Source: Vandammella animalimorsus
GTDB lineage: Bacteria; Pseudomonadota; Gammaproteobacteria; Burkholderiales; Burkholderiaceae_C
Direction: 5' to 3'
NCBI RefSeq assembly: GCF_002285265.1
Contig: NZ_NSJB01000001.1
Coordinates: forward strand, 310,001-374,000
Length of the DNA stretch: 64,000 bases
Each line of letters starts with the position of its first letter. Positions within the stretch are counted from its first letter, which is position 1. This document shows positions 24,996 to 36,465 of this stretch, piece by piece. Under the pieces are notes generated by a model. It was not told where the DNA came from, made no database searches, and saw nothing but the letters and a program-made list of their open reading frames with translations. The position numbers and the translations under genes are program-made.

Positions 24996-25019
24996 CGCTA
25001 TATCTTTGTGTATATTTCG
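24996..25019. promoter_or_regulatory. ModE-like molybdate operator upstream of modA
   Basis: A 24-bp imperfect palindrome: CGCTATAT, an 8-nt spacer CTTTGTGT, then ATATTTCG. E. coli ModE sites have the same architecture (CG-TATAT, 8-nt spacer, inverted half). It lies 84 bp before the modA start in an otherwise GC-rich region, the expected position for molybdate repression of modABC. No modE gene is in the window. The site and spacing are seen directly; the regulator is inferred. Confidence 0.65.
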
Positions 25020-25102
25020 CGGCTTGCGCCAGCCGCCGCAGTCCGCAGGGCAGATGCGGCGGGCAGGGGCGCGCAGTTTCACTTCACGATGGGAGCATTG
25101 CC

Positions 25103-25873
25103 ATGCACAAGCGGTTTTCTGTTTTTCTGCGGCCCCTGGCCGCTGCGGTTTTGGCGCTGGGCGCACACGCGGCCTGGGCCGAGACGATCACGGTCTCGGC
25201 CGCGGCCAGCCTGGCCGATGCCTTCAAGGTCATCGCCCAGCAGTACGAGCAGCGCCATCCGGGCGACAAGGTGGAGCTGAACTTCGCCGGCTCGGGCGCG
25301 CTGCTGCAGCAAATCGACAAGGGCGCGCCGGTGGACGTGTTCGCCAGCGCCGATCAGAAGACCATGCAGATGGCCGAGGAAAAGGGCCTGGTCGAGCAGG
25401 GCAAGAGCCAGGCGTTTGCGCGCAACAGCCTGGTGCTGCTCCAACCCAAGGACAGCAGCGTGGCGCTGGCCGATGTGGATGGCCTGCGCGCCCAGGGCAT
25501 TGCGCGCATCGCCATCGGCAACCCCGAGAGCGTGCCCGTGGGCCGCTACACCAAGGCCACGCTGGAGGCCGGCGGCCAGTGGCAGGCGCTGCAGCCCAAG
25601 CTGATTCTGGCGCAGAACGTGCGCCAGGCGCTGGACTACGTGGCGCGCGCCGAGGTCGATGCCGGCTTCGTCTATGGCACGGATGCGGCGCTGATGGCCG
25701 ACAAAGTCAAGGTGGCCTATACGGTGCCTACGCAAAAGCCGGTGGTCTATCCCATTGCCGTGCTGAAGAAGGCGCCGCAGCCCGAGGCGGCGCAGCGCTT
25801 CATGGCCCTGGTGCTCTCGCCCGATGGGCAAAAGGTGCTGGCGCAGTTTGGCTTCCTGCCGCCGGCCGAGTAA
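25103..25873 (+). CDS. modA: Molybdate-binding periplasmic protein
   Basis: A 256-residue solute-binding protein of the molybdate ABC importer. The signal peptide (MHKRFSVFLRPLAAAVLALG, cleavage after AAWA near residue 24) targets the periplasm. The mature protein has the ModA hallmarks: ITVSAAASLADAF with oxyanion-binding Ser, LNFAGSGALLQQI, PVDVFASADQ, and GNPESVPVGRYTKATLEAGG. GGGAG precedes the ATG. It is the first gene of modABC, under the ModE-like site. Confidence 0.94.
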   Translation: MHKRFSVFLRPLAAAVLALGAHAAWAETITVSAAASLADAFKVIAQQYEQRHPGDKVELNFAGSGALLQQIDKGAPVDVFASADQKTMQMAEEKGLVEQGKSQAFARNSLVLLQPKDSSVALADVDGLRAQGIARIAIGNPESVPVGRYTKATLEAGGQWQALQPKLILAQNVRQALDYVARAEVDAGFVYGTDAALMADKVKVAYTVPTQKPVVYPIAVLKKAPQPEAAQRFMALVLSPDGQKVLAQFGFLPPAE

Positions 25874-25927
25874 GCGCAACGCCATGGATGGCAAGGGCTG
25901 CCGCTCGCCCGGGCCGGGGAGGGCGCG

Positions 25928-26619
25928 ATGACGCAGGGGCTGGACGCCGCAGCGGTCATCGTGCCGCTGCTGCTGTCGCTGAAGGTGGCGTTCTGGGCCA
26001 CCTGCGTCAGCGGCCTGCTGGGCATCGTCGTCGGCCTGTACCTGGCGCGCAGCCGCTGCTGGCTGCGCAATGTGCTGGACACCGTGTTCACGCTGCCCAT
26101 GGTGTTGCCGCCCACGGTGATGGGCTATTACCTGCTGGTGTTGTTTGGCAGCAAGGGCTGGCTGGGCGCCTGGCTCAAGGACAGCCTGGGCATCAGCCTG
26201 ATTTTCAGCTGGCAGGGCGCAGTCGTGGCTGCGGCCGTGGTCAGCTTTCCGCTGGTGTTCAAGCCTGCGCGCGCGGCATTCGAATCCGTTGATCCGCAAC
26301 TGGAGCAGGCCGGGCGCGTGCTGGGCGTGAGCGAATGGGGCATCGTGCTGCGCATCAGCCTGCCGCTGGCCTGGCGCGGCATCATGGCCGGCATGATGCT
26401 GGGCTTTGCGCGCGCGCTGGGCGAGTTTGGCGCCACGCTGATGATTGCCGGCAGCATCCCGGGCAAGACTCAAACTCTGTCGATCGCCATTTACGAGGCC
26501 GTGCAGGCCGGGCGCGATGGCACGGCCACGCTGCTGGCGTTGGTGATCTCCAGCGTGTGCGTGGGCATGCTGCTGCTGGCCACCTGGATCACCCCCAAGC
26601 GGCAGGAGGCCCGCGGAGC

Positions 26620-26623
<4 letters not shown>
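25928..26623 (+). CDS. modB: Molybdate ABC transporter permease
   Basis: A 231-residue inner-membrane permease with five to six helices. The ATPase-coupling EAA loop reads LEQAGRVLGVSEWGIVLRISLPLAWRG in pieces, with the invariant G, followed by GFARALGEFGATLMIAGSIPGKTQTL, the strongly conserved ModB signature. The stop codon overlaps the modC start (ATGA), so the two are translationally coupled. Confidence 0.94.
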
Positions 26624-27402
<779 letters not shown>

Positions 27403-27559
27403 ACGCCCTGCTGAACGCCCAGCCGAACACCCAACGCCTGTAATGGCGCTGGGCTGTGGGCAGGCGCTGCGGCCCGCCCCCAGGCACTCATCCCCGCTGG
27501 CCAAGCGGGGCGATGGGCGAGAGCGGGGGCAAAGGCCTGCAAAGGCCTTGAGCAGGCGC

Positions 27560-29203
<1,644 letters not shown>

Positions 29204-29495
29204 GGTTTTTCTCCTTGGAAATATCTTGGGAATGTCGTTGGGGAATGCGGGATGGCCCGCCCGGGCTTGGCGCTGGCACAACTGGCGCAGCAGACGCTCA
29301 GGCGGGCGGGGGCAAATCCAGCGCGCATTGTCGCCCAGCTTGGCAGCGGCGCAGGCCTTCGCAGGGCGGGTTAGGGACAAGGCGCTCATGGCAGGCCGTG
29401 GATAGAATCGCCCGCTGGAGCCCGCCGCCGGCGGGCGCTTCTTTTCCCCCTGCCACGGCAGGCGGCGGGCCATGCCGCCGCCTGGCCCTTGCGCC

Positions 29496-30131
29496 ATGAA
29501 ATTCTTTTTCGACGTCCTGCCCTTCGTGCTGTTTTATGTCTCCTATGTGAAATGGGACATTTTTGTTGCCACTGCCGTGGCCATCGGCGTCTCGGCGCTG
29601 CAGATCGTGCTGACCCTGCTGGGCGGGCGCAAGGTTGAGCCCATGCAGTGGGTGGGCATGGGCTTGATCGGCGTCTTTGGCGGCCTGACCTTGGCATTGC
29701 GCGACCCTATATTCGTAATGTGGCGCTCCTCCATCGTCAACTGGCTGCTGGCGGCCGTGTTGCTGGTGTCTCTGCATGTGCTGGGCCGCAACCCGCTCAA
29801 GCTGCTGCTGGGCGGGCAGATGCGCATGCCTGAATTGGCTTGGCGTCAGCTGGTCTGGGGGCTAAGTGCGTTGTTCACCACCATGGGAGTAATCAATATC
29901 ATCGTGGCAAAAAATTTTAGTCAGTCCGTTTGGATCAATTACAAAACCTTTGGTAGCACGACGATCAGTTTTCTGGCCATTGCGGCGCTGTTCATGCTGC
30001 TGGGCCGGCACATCGAGATCGTCGGCGCGCCCGGCAGCCAGGCATCGCCTGCCACGCCGCCTGGCGATGCGCCGCCGCCCAGCGCAGCGACAGGCGATGC
30101 CGCCGCCGTGCAGCGCCCAGAGCAGCGCTGA
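29496..30131 (+). CDS. yciB: Septation-associated membrane protein YciB (IspA)
   Basis: A 211-residue integral membrane protein with five to six helices, belonging to the YciB/intracellular septation A family linked to cell envelope integrity and division. Signatures are MKFFFDVLPFVLFYVSYV, DPIFVMWRSSIVNWLLA and FSQSVWINYKTFG. A 40-residue Pro/Ala-rich tail extends beyond the usual family length. The start at 29496 begins at the conserved MKFFFD. It is first of a yciB-bolA-ppiC run. A 7-bp hairpin with a T-rich tail (29418-29446) and a TAGAAT element (29403-29408) lie just upstream. Confidence 0.9.
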   Translation: MKFFFDVLPFVLFYVSYVKWDIFVATAVAIGVSALQIVLTLLGGRKVEPMQWVGMGLIGVFGGLTLALRDPIFVMWRSSIVNWLLAAVLLVSLHVLGRNPLKLLLGGQMRMPELAWRQLVWGLSALFTTMGVINIIVAKNFSQSVWINYKTFGSTTISFLAIAALFMLLGRHIEIVGAPGSQASPATPPGDAPPPSAATGDAAAVQRPEQR

Positions 30132-30165
30132 AAGAGCGCTCCTCAACACCCCATCCCAATACGCC

Positions 30166-30492
30166 ATGAACCCTTCGCCCGACACCCCAGGCGCTGATGC
30201 CGCATCTCATGCAGCCAATGCCGCCAATGCCGTCACCGCCGCCGCCATCGAGGCGCGGCTGCGCCAGCGGCTGCAGCCCACGGAACTTCTGGTCATCGAC
30301 GAGAGTCATCAGCACGCCGGCCACGCCGGGGCCAATGGCACGGGCTTTGGCACCCATTTCCGGGTGCACATTGCCTCACCATTGTTTCTGGGGGCCAGCC
30401 GCGTGAGCGCGCATCGCCTTGTGTATGATGCGCTGCGCGATTTTTTCGATGCCGGCCTGCATGCCCTGGCCATCGAGCTCAAGCAGTCTTGA
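30166..30492 (+). CDS. BolA-family protein
   Basis: A 108-residue BolA-like protein. After an Ala/Asn-rich 25-residue lead it shows AIEARLRQRLQPTELLVIDESHQHAGH, GTHFRVHIASPLFLGASRVSAHRLVYDALRDFF, and LHALAIELKQ, here given in blocks. The conserved His and the FxGxSxxxRHRxV-type loop are partly modified. BolA proteins partner monothiol glutaredoxins in iron-sulfur handling. It is located 34 bp after yciB and 141 bp before ppiC. Confidence 0.88.
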   Translation: MNPSPDTPGADAASHAANAANAVTAAAIEARLRQRLQPTELLVIDESHQHAGHAGANGTGFGTHFRVHIASPLFLGASRVSAHRLVYDALRDFFDAGLHALAIELKQS

Positions 30493-30633
30493 ACCCGGAT
30501 CGGGTGCGGCGCGGGGGGCTTTCCAGCCCCCGCTGTGTTTTGCAGCCTTGGCTGCCCGCTGCCTGAGCGCAATGGCCCGGTGCCTGTGGCGCCGTGTTTT
30601 CTTTTCTCCACGCCCTGAAAGGCTTTGATCTCA

Positions 30634-31422
30634 ATGAAAAAACAATTGCTGTGCGCCGCTCTGGCCGGCGCCCTGGCTGCAACTGTGCTGCCCGCCTCGG
30701 CCAAGGATTTGGCGGTCGTCAACGGCGAGGCCATCCCGCAGGCGCGCTACGACTTCTTCATCAAGCAGTTCGAAGAAGCCGGCCGCCCCAAGACCCCTGA
30801 GCTGGAGGCCCAGGTCAAGGAGGAGCTGATCCGCCGCGCGGTGTTCGAGCAGGAAGCCAAGAAGCTCAAGCTTGAAGACAGCCAGGCGTTCAAGGAAGAA
30901 ATGGCCCTGGCGCGCCAGACTTTTCTGATCCGCGCGCTGTTCCAAAAGCACCAGAAGGACAACCCCATCACCGACAAGGCCATCAAGGCCGAGTACGACA
31001 AATTCGTCGAGCAGCAAAAAGGCTTTGAATACCAGTCGGCGCACATCCTGGTCGAGAAAGAGGAAGAAGCCAAGGCCATCATTGCCGATCTGAAGAAGGA
31101 CTTCAGCAAGTTCGAGGCCATCGCCAAGGAAAAATCCAAGGACCCAGGCTCGGGCGCCAAGGGCGGTGATCTGGGCTGGTCGCGCGCAGAAACCTACGTG
31201 CCCGAATTTGCCGAGGCCCTGACCAAGCTGGAAAAAGGCAAGTTCACCCAGGAGCCCGTCAAAACCCAGTACGGCTGGCACATCCTGCACCTGAAGGACA
31301 AGCGCGAGAGCAAGCCGCCCGCGCTGGATGCGCTCAAGCCGCAGATCGAGCAGCACTTGGCCGAGCGGCAGCTGGCCGAGTTCCAGGAAAAGCTCTACAA
31401 GGCCGCCAAGATCGAGCAGTAA
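30634..31422 (+). CDS. Periplasmic parvulin-type peptidyl-prolyl isomerase
   Basis: A 262-residue exported chaperone/isomerase. The signal peptide is MKKQLLCAALAGALAATVLP with cleavage after ASA near residue 24. A SurA-N-like helical region follows (ELEAQVKEELIRRAVFEQEA), then the parvulin domain at about 130-225: AHILVEKEEEAKAIIADL, DPGSGAKGGDLGWSRAETYVPEFAEAL and TQYGWHILHLKDKRE. It assists folding of outer-membrane or secreted proteins. It is related to but much shorter than PpiD at 57457. The start at 30634 has GAAAGG upstream. Confidence 0.93.
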   Translation: MKKQLLCAALAGALAATVLPASAKDLAVVNGEAIPQARYDFFIKQFEEAGRPKTPELEAQVKEELIRRAVFEQEAKKLKLEDSQAFKEEMALARQTFLIRALFQKHQKDNPITDKAIKAEYDKFVEQQKGFEYQSAHILVEKEEEAKAIIADLKKDFSKFEAIAKEKSKDPGSGAKGGDLGWSRAETYVPEFAEALTKLEKGKFTQEPVKTQYGWHILHLKDKRESKPPALDALKPQIEQHLAERQLAEFQEKLYKAAKIEQ

Positions 31423-31468
31423 GCCATTTTCGGCCGCTGCCCGCAGATCGCGAATGATCGGCTGCACG

Positions 31469-31506
31469 CAAAGCCCGCTGCCTGGCATCGCCAGGGGCGG
31501 GCTTTG
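31469..31506 (+). terminator. Terminator after the parvulin gene
   Basis: CAAAGCCCGC and its complement GCGGGCTTTG form a stem with a compact loop, 47 bp past the ppiC-type gene stop; the inner TGGC-GCCA can add a second small stem. The T-run is short, so it may be leaky. Confidence 0.6.
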
Positions 31507-31534
31507 TGCCGTGTAGGGCTGCGCCCATTCGCCC

Positions 31535-33118
31535 ATGACCTATTCCTCCTGTAGCCCCTGTCGCCGCACGCCACTTCCTGCCCGCTGGCGCCAGGCGGCA
31601 GCGCTGCTGTTGCTGCTGTGGGCGGCCTGGATGTACCTGCCCGATCTGGGGCGCAACTCCCTGTGGGAGGACGAGCTGTTCTCGGCCGACATCGCGCTGC
31701 AGCGGCCCTTGTGGCCCCACGATCAGCCCTGGCTGGAGCGCGTGCGCCTGACGGAACTGGGCGCGCAGGAGAGCTTCTGGACGGTCAAGGCCGCCGACCA
31801 ATCGCCGCCGTTGTATGAGTTGCTCAACAAGCTGGTGACCGCCCTGCTGGGCGATGGCGAGGCGCAGCTGCGCCTGCTCAGCGCCCTGGCCGTGCTGATG
31901 CTGCTGGGCTGGCTGGGGTGGCGCGCCTGGCGGCAGGCGTGCCAGCCTGAGGGTATGGCGTATCTGGCCATGATGGGGCTGCTGGCCAGCTCCGGCTTCG
32001 TCCATGTGTATGCGCAGGAGGCGCGCGCCTACGGCCTGGGCATGGCGCTTTCGGCCGTGCTCTGGGTGCTGTTCTGGCAGCGTTGGCTGCAGGGCTGGCG
32101 CAGCGCGCCGCTGCCGGGCTGGGCGGAGGTTGCGCTGTTTGCCGCAGCGGCCTTGACGCACTACCACGCCACGGCCCTGGCCGCGCTGCTGCTGGGCCTG
32201 TACGGGCTGGAAGGCTTGCGCCGTCGCGATGGCTGGGCGCTGCTGCGCATGGCCTGCGTGCTGGCCGTGGTGCTGGCCTGGCTGGCGCTGAGCTACCACT
32301 CGTTGTGGCTGACGGCGCAGGGGCAGATGGGCTTTGTGCAGAAGATGTCCTACGGCCAGGCACTGCTGGCCGGGCTGCGCACGCTGCACGCCCAGGTGCT
32401 GGGGCCTTGGGCCACTGCGGGCATGGCGCTGTGCGCTGGGCTGTATGGCATTGCGCTGCTGCGCCAGGCTGGGGCCGGTGCAGCAAGGCCGCCACTGACG
32501 CCCATGCAGCGCCGCTGGGCCTGGGCCAGCCTGGCCGTGCTGTTGGCGCTGCTGGCCTATGGCGCCTTGATCACCGCCATCATGCGCCAAAGCCAGATCG
32601 TGGCGCCGCGCCACTATGTGTTTTTGCTGCCGCCGCTGTATCTGCTGCTGGCCTGTGCCCTGGCCCATGCCTTGGCTTGGCAGCAGCAGGGCCGCCAGCC
32701 CTGGTTGGGCGCGCTGGCCCCGTTGATGCTGGTGGGGCTGATGGGGTTGCAATGGCCCATGCTGCAGCACTACCGGCACATTGCGAAGCACGATTTCCGC
32801 GCTGCGGCGCAGTTCGCGCTGCAGCATCTGCAGCCGGGCGATGCGGTGTACACGGGCTTCATGCTCAACCCGGCAGGCTACCGCTACTACCTGCAGCGCA
32901 AGGCCGGCAAGCCGGTGCGCATCCTGCCGCTTTACAGCGCCGAGGATGCACAGGCGCTGTGCCGGCAAGCGCCGCTGCCGCAGCGCTTTGCGCACCTGCA
33001 CATGGCCTACCACCCGCAGGTGGCCCAGGCGCTGCAGCAGGCCTGCGGCGCGCACTTTGAAGTGCAGCGCCACGAGCGGCACAACGTCAGCGTCGGTCTC
33101 TGGCGCCAAAAGCCATGA
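31535..33118 (+). CDS. GT39/ArnT-like membrane glycosyltransferase
   Basis: A 527-residue integral membrane protein with about eleven hydrophobic helices. The first periplasmic loop carries the acidic catalytic motif SLWEDELFSADIALQRP, typical of the GT-C fold (PMT/ArnT family, which use polyprenyl-linked sugars). A QEARAYGLGMALSAVLWVLF segment and a Tyr/Arg-rich loop before the soluble C-terminus fit the same group. It probably glycosylates lipid A, a lipid or a protein in the periplasm; acceptor and donor are unknown. It starts just after the terminator at 31506. Confidence 0.8.
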   Translation: MTYSSCSPCRRTPLPARWRQAAALLLLLWAAWMYLPDLGRNSLWEDELFSADIALQRPLWPHDQPWLERVRLTELGAQESFWTVKAADQSPPLYELLNKLVTALLGDGEAQLRLLSALAVLMLLGWLGWRAWRQACQPEGMAYLAMMGLLASSGFVHVYAQEARAYGLGMALSAVLWVLFWQRWLQGWRSAPLPGWAEVALFAAAALTHYHATALAALLLGLYGLEGLRRRDGWALLRMACVLAVVLAWLALSYHSLWLTAQGQMGFVQKMSYGQALLAGLRTLHAQVLGPWATAGMALCAGLYGIALLRQAGAGAARPPLTPMQRRWAWASLAVLLALLAYGALITAIMRQSQIVAPRHYVFLLPPLYLLLACALAHALAWQQQGRQPWLGALAPLMLVGLMGLQWPMLQHYRHIAKHDFRAAAQFALQHLQPGDAVYTGFMLNPAGYRYYLQRKAGKPVRILPLYSAEDAQALCRQAPLPQRFAHLHMAYHPQVAQALQQACGAHFEVQRHERHNVSVGLWRQKP

Positions 33119-33210
33119 GGCCAGCGCGGCAGGCGTGGGCTTTGAACAGGCTCTAAAATCGCGCCCTTTGCCCCGAAAAGGCGCCATCTGCGCGCCGTTC
33201 TGGAATCTTC

Positions 33211-34074
33211 ATGACCTTGCTGCTGCAACAGATGCTTCCGCGCGTGGCGCTCACGCGCCTGGCTGGCCAGCTGGCGGCGGCGCGCCAGCCCTGGCTGGCG
33301 CAGCCGCTGATCCGCTGGTTCATCCGGCACTATCAGGTGAACATGCAGGAGGCGCTGCACAGCGATGCGGCGCAGTACGCCTGCTTCAACGATTTCTTCA
33401 CGCGCGCGCTGCGCCCCGATGCCAGGCCCCTGGCCGAGAGCGACTGGATCTGCCCGGTCGATGGCGCCATCAGCCAGTGCGGGCGCATCGAGCAGGGGCG
33501 CATCGTGCAGGCCAAGGGGCGCGACTACACCGTGGCCGAGCTGCTGGCCGATGCCCAGCGCGCCGCGCCGTTTCACCAGGGCGACTTCGCCACGCTCTAC
33601 CTCAGCCCGCGCGATTACCACCGCATCCACATGCCCTGCGCCGGGCGCCTGCTGCGCATGAGCCATGTGCCCGGCGATCTGTATTCGGTCAACCCGGCCA
33701 CGGCCCAGGCGCTCGATGGCCTGTTTGCGCGCAACGAGCGCCTGGTGTGCTGGTTCGAAGGGCCTTGGGGGCCATTCGTGCTGGTGTTGGTGGGCGCGAC
33801 CATCGTCGGCAGCATTGCCACCAGCTGGCATGGCGTGGTCACGCCGCCACGCACGGGCGCTGTGCGCCATTGGGAGTACGCCAGCGGCGCGCCCGTGGAT
33901 TTGCGCCAGGGCCAGGAAATGGGGCGCTTTTTGCTGGGCTCGACCGTGATCGTGCTCACGCCCCCCGAGGCGCGGCTGCGCTGGGGCCCGCAGTGGCAGC
34001 TCGGCGCAGCCGTGCGCATGGGCCAGGCCATGGCCAGCAGCGGCGCGGCCCAGCCCGCTGCGGCCCATGCCTGA
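33211..34074 (+). CDS. psd: Phosphatidylserine decarboxylase proenzyme
   Basis: Makes phosphatidylethanolamine at the inner membrane. The 287-residue proenzyme contains FNDFFTRALRPDARPL, CPVDGAISQCGRI with the catalytic Asp, YLSPRDYHRIHMPCAGRL with the catalytic His, and the self-cleavage site LGST (Ser244), whose serine becomes the pyruvoyl prosthetic group. Length matches type I bacterial Psd. It is followed 70 bp later by the LOG-family gene. Confidence 0.96.
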   Translation: MTLLLQQMLPRVALTRLAGQLAAARQPWLAQPLIRWFIRHYQVNMQEALHSDAAQYACFNDFFTRALRPDARPLAESDWICPVDGAISQCGRIEQGRIVQAKGRDYTVAELLADAQRAAPFHQGDFATLYLSPRDYHRIHMPCAGRLLRMSHVPGDLYSVNPATAQALDGLFARNERLVCWFEGPWGPFVLVLVGATIVGSIATSWHGVVTPPRTGAVRHWEYASGAPVDLRQGQEMGRFLLGSTVIVLTPPEARLRWGPQWQLGAAVRMGQAMASSGAAQPAAAHA

Positions 34075-34144
34075 GGGCCAGGGCCGCAGCCATCCCAACC
34101 CATCCCGCATATCCTTCATTGATTCATTGCCATCGAATTTCTTC

Positions 34145-35020
34145 ATGCAAGCCACGCCACCGCAAATTCACAACACCCTGACCCGCTCGATCGACGAGAT
34201 CGACGCCCAGACCCTCAACCCCCAGGCCCTGCAGCCCGAGTCCTACCGCCTGGCCTTTGACGACCCGGAGTTCATGAGCCGCAAGGAAACGCGCGGCCTG
34301 CGCTTTCAGCTGGAGCTGCTCAAGCCCGAGCTGGAGCAGGAGGCGCGCGGCATCCACCAGACGGTGGTGGTGTTTGGTGGCGCGCGCGTGGCCGATGCCA
34401 AGACGGCGCAGGCCGAGCTTGAAGCGGCGCAGCGCAGCGGCGATGCCGCCGCCCTGGCGCGTGCGCAGCGCATGGTGCGCAACGCGCGCTACTACGAAAG
34501 CGCGCGCGCCTTTGCGCACCTGGTCTCGCGCGCCTGCGAATCCGAGCCGGTGCCCCAGCGCTTTGTCATCTGCACCGGCGGCGGCCCCGGCATCATGGAG
34601 GCGGCCAACCGCGGCGCCTACGAGGCCGGCGCGCTGAACGTGGGGCTGAACATCACATTGCCGCACGAGCAAAGCGGCAACCGCTTCATCACGCCGGGGC
34701 TGAGCTTCAAGTTCCATTACTTCGCGCTGCGCAAGATGCACCTGCTGATGCGCGCCAAGGCGCTGGTGGTGTTCCCCGGCGGCTTTGGCACGCTCGATGA
34801 GCTGTTCGAGGTGCTGACGCTGGTGCAAACGGGCAAGGCCAAGCGCGTGCCCATCATCCTCTTTGGCAGCGAGTACTGGAAGCGCCTGGTGCACTTTGAG
34901 GTGCTGGTCGAGGAGGGCATGATCTCGCCCGAGGATCTGGAGCTGTTTCACTATTGCGACGAGCCCCAGCAGGCCTGGGAGCTGATCCGTCGCTTCTACG
35001 CCAACGGGCGCGCAGCCTGA
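34145..35020 (+). CDS. LOG-family protein (putative cytokinin-type phosphoribohydrolase)
   Basis: A 291-residue protein with the LOG/lysine-decarboxylase-like Rossmann fold: TVVVFGGARVAD, FVICTGGGPGIMEAANRGAYEAG, FKFHYFALRKMHLLMRAKALVVFPGGFGTLDELFEVLTLVQ with the signature PGGxGTxxE, and the ILFGSEYWKRL end. LOG enzymes release free base from nucleoside monophosphates; the older label lysine decarboxylase is not supported by the motif. This is the longer (type II) variety with a 60-residue N-terminal extension. The start at 34145 gives MQATPPQIHNT. Confidence 0.88.
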   Translation: MQATPPQIHNTLTRSIDEIDAQTLNPQALQPESYRLAFDDPEFMSRKETRGLRFQLELLKPELEQEARGIHQTVVVFGGARVADAKTAQAELEAAQRSGDAAALARAQRMVRNARYYESARAFAHLVSRACESEPVPQRFVICTGGGPGIMEAANRGAYEAGALNVGLNITLPHEQSGNRFITPGLSFKFHYFALRKMHLLMRAKALVVFPGGFGTLDELFEVLTLVQTGKAKRVPIILFGSEYWKRLVHFEVLVEEGMISPEDLELFHYCDEPQQAWELIRRFYANGRAA

Positions 35021-35036
35021 GGCCCTGGGCGCAGCC

Positions 35037-35801
35037 GTGCAGCTGGCCGACATTCTGTACTCGCAAGGCTTTGGCACGCGCCGCGTGTGCCATGGCCTGG
35101 TGCAAGCTGCCCTGGTGGAGTTCGCCTGGGGCGATGGCCCCTGGCAGCGCGCCGATGACGCGGCGCAATGGCTGCCCGTCGATGAGGCGGCGCAGCCGCC
35201 GCTGCGGCTGCGCGTGCAGGGCCAAATCTGGCCCTACCACGCCAAGGCCTATGTGATGCTGCACAAGCCCGCCGGCACGGAGTGCTCGCAAAAGCCCTCG
35301 GCCTACCCCAGCATCTACACCCTGTTGCCCGGCCCCTTGCGCCAGCGGCCCGTCAAGGGCGGGCAGCCGGGGGTGCAGGCCATCGGCCGGCTTGACCAGG
35401 ACACCACCGGCTTGCTGCTGCTCTCGGACGATGGCGCCTTCATCCACCGCATGAGCTCGCCGCGTCACCACGTGCCCAAGGTCTATGAGGTGCACGCGCG
35501 CCACGCCGTCACGCCCGCGCAGATCGAGCAGCTGCGCCAGGGCGTGGTGCTGCACGATGCCCGCGCCGGGCAAACCGTGCGCGCCGACGCCATCGAGCAG
35601 CACAGCCCCACCCACATCAGCCTGACGCTGCACGCGGGCAAGTACCACCAGGTCAAGCGCATGATCGCGGCCGTGGGCAACCGCGTCGAGGCGCTGCACC
35701 GCAGCCGCATCGGCGCGCTGCAACTGCCCGAAGACCTGGCCCCGGGCCAGTGGCGCTGGCTGCAGCCCGAGCAACTGGCGCTGCTGCTGCACAAGGCCTG
35801 A
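35037..35801 (+). CDS. rsuA: RsuA/RluB-family pseudouridine synthase
   Basis: Isomerises a specific uridine in rRNA, probably U516 of 16S rRNA if truly RsuA. The 254-residue protein has an N-terminal S4-like domain (LADILYSQGFGTRRVCHGLV), LHKPAGTECSQK, the catalytic GRLDQDTTGLLLLSDDG with Asp, and KYHQVKRMIAAVGNRVEALHR. The gene begins with GTG at 35037, 16 bp after the LOG gene, so the two are co-transcribed. It is convergent with the cytochrome gene. Confidence 0.88.
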   Translation: MQLADILYSQGFGTRRVCHGLVQAALVEFAWGDGPWQRADDAAQWLPVDEAAQPPLRLRVQGQIWPYHAKAYVMLHKPAGTECSQKPSAYPSIYTLLPGPLRQRPVKGGQPGVQAIGRLDQDTTGLLLLSDDGAFIHRMSSPRHHVPKVYEVHARHAVTPAQIEQLRQGVVLHDARAGQTVRADAIEQHSPTHISLTLHAGKYHQVKRMIAAVGNRVEALHRSRIGALQLPEDLAPGQWRWLQPEQLALLLHKA

Positions 35802-35839
35802 GCGCAGGCGCGCATGGCCTGCTCAAAAGGCCAGGCCGC

Positions 35840-36277
35840 TCACGGCTTGGCCGTGGGTTTTGCTTGGTCTTCCTTGGGCTGGTCTTTGGGGCTGCCCTTG
35901 GCGTTGGCGGCCGTTTGATCTGAGCCAGTCTGCGGCGCTTGGGCTGGCGCGGTGCTGGCCGGGTGCAGCGAGAGAATCCACTGCGCCAGCGCCTGGGCCT
36001 CGGCCTCGTTGACGCGCGTGTTGGGCGGCATGGGCACGGGCCCCCATTGCCCCTTGCTGCCTTTGCGGATGCGCTCGGCCATGGCCGCGGCCGCGCCGTC
36101 CTCGGCGTGGCGCTTGGCGGCGATGTCCTTGAAGGACGGGCCGACGATCTTGCGCTCCACGCTGTGGCAGGCAATGCAGGCCTTGCTTTTGATCAGCTGC
36201 TCGCTGGCGGCGGCGGCCAGCGGCAGGCCCAGGGCGCAGCACAGCAGCGCCAGGCGGCGAAAGGTCGAGAAAATCAT
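35840..36277 (-). CDS. Periplasmic class I cytochrome c
   Basis: A 145-residue monoheme cytochrome. It has a signal peptide (MIFSTFRRLALLCCALG, cleavage after AAA near residue 22), the heme motif CIACH, KIVGPSFKDIAAKR after it, and the methionine ligand region GPVPMPPNTRVNEAEAQALAQWIL, typical of c551/c552 electron carriers. A 40-residue Gln/Lys/Pro-rich tail is unusual. The start at 36277 is chosen to place the signal peptide first; other ATGs lie upstream at 36289 and 36352. Confidence 0.9.
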   Translation of the reverse strand: MIFSTFRRLALLCCALGLPLAAAASEQLIKSKACIACHSVERKIVGPSFKDIAAKRHAEDGAAAAMAERIRKGSKGQWGPVPMPPNTRVNEAEAQALAQWILSLHPASTAPAQAPQTGSDQTAANAKGSPKDQPKEDQAKPTAKP

Positions 36278-36465
36278 GGTGCAGACCATCGTGGGTGCTT
36301 GAATGCCGTGCGCCCCCATTTCCCCATTTCTCCGATTGACCATCATGGCCATCGGCCGGCATGGATGAACAGGCCCGATGCCAAGCCGGCGCGGGCGGCG
36401 TATCTTGGTGGTAGGGCGGTGGGGCGGCGCAGGGCGGTGAGCCTAACACAGCCAGCGCCGCGCTC

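Noticed and set aside
27494-27512. Terminator after modC
   Set aside because: CCCCGCT and AGCGGGG can pair, but there is no T-run on either strand; too weak to annotate.
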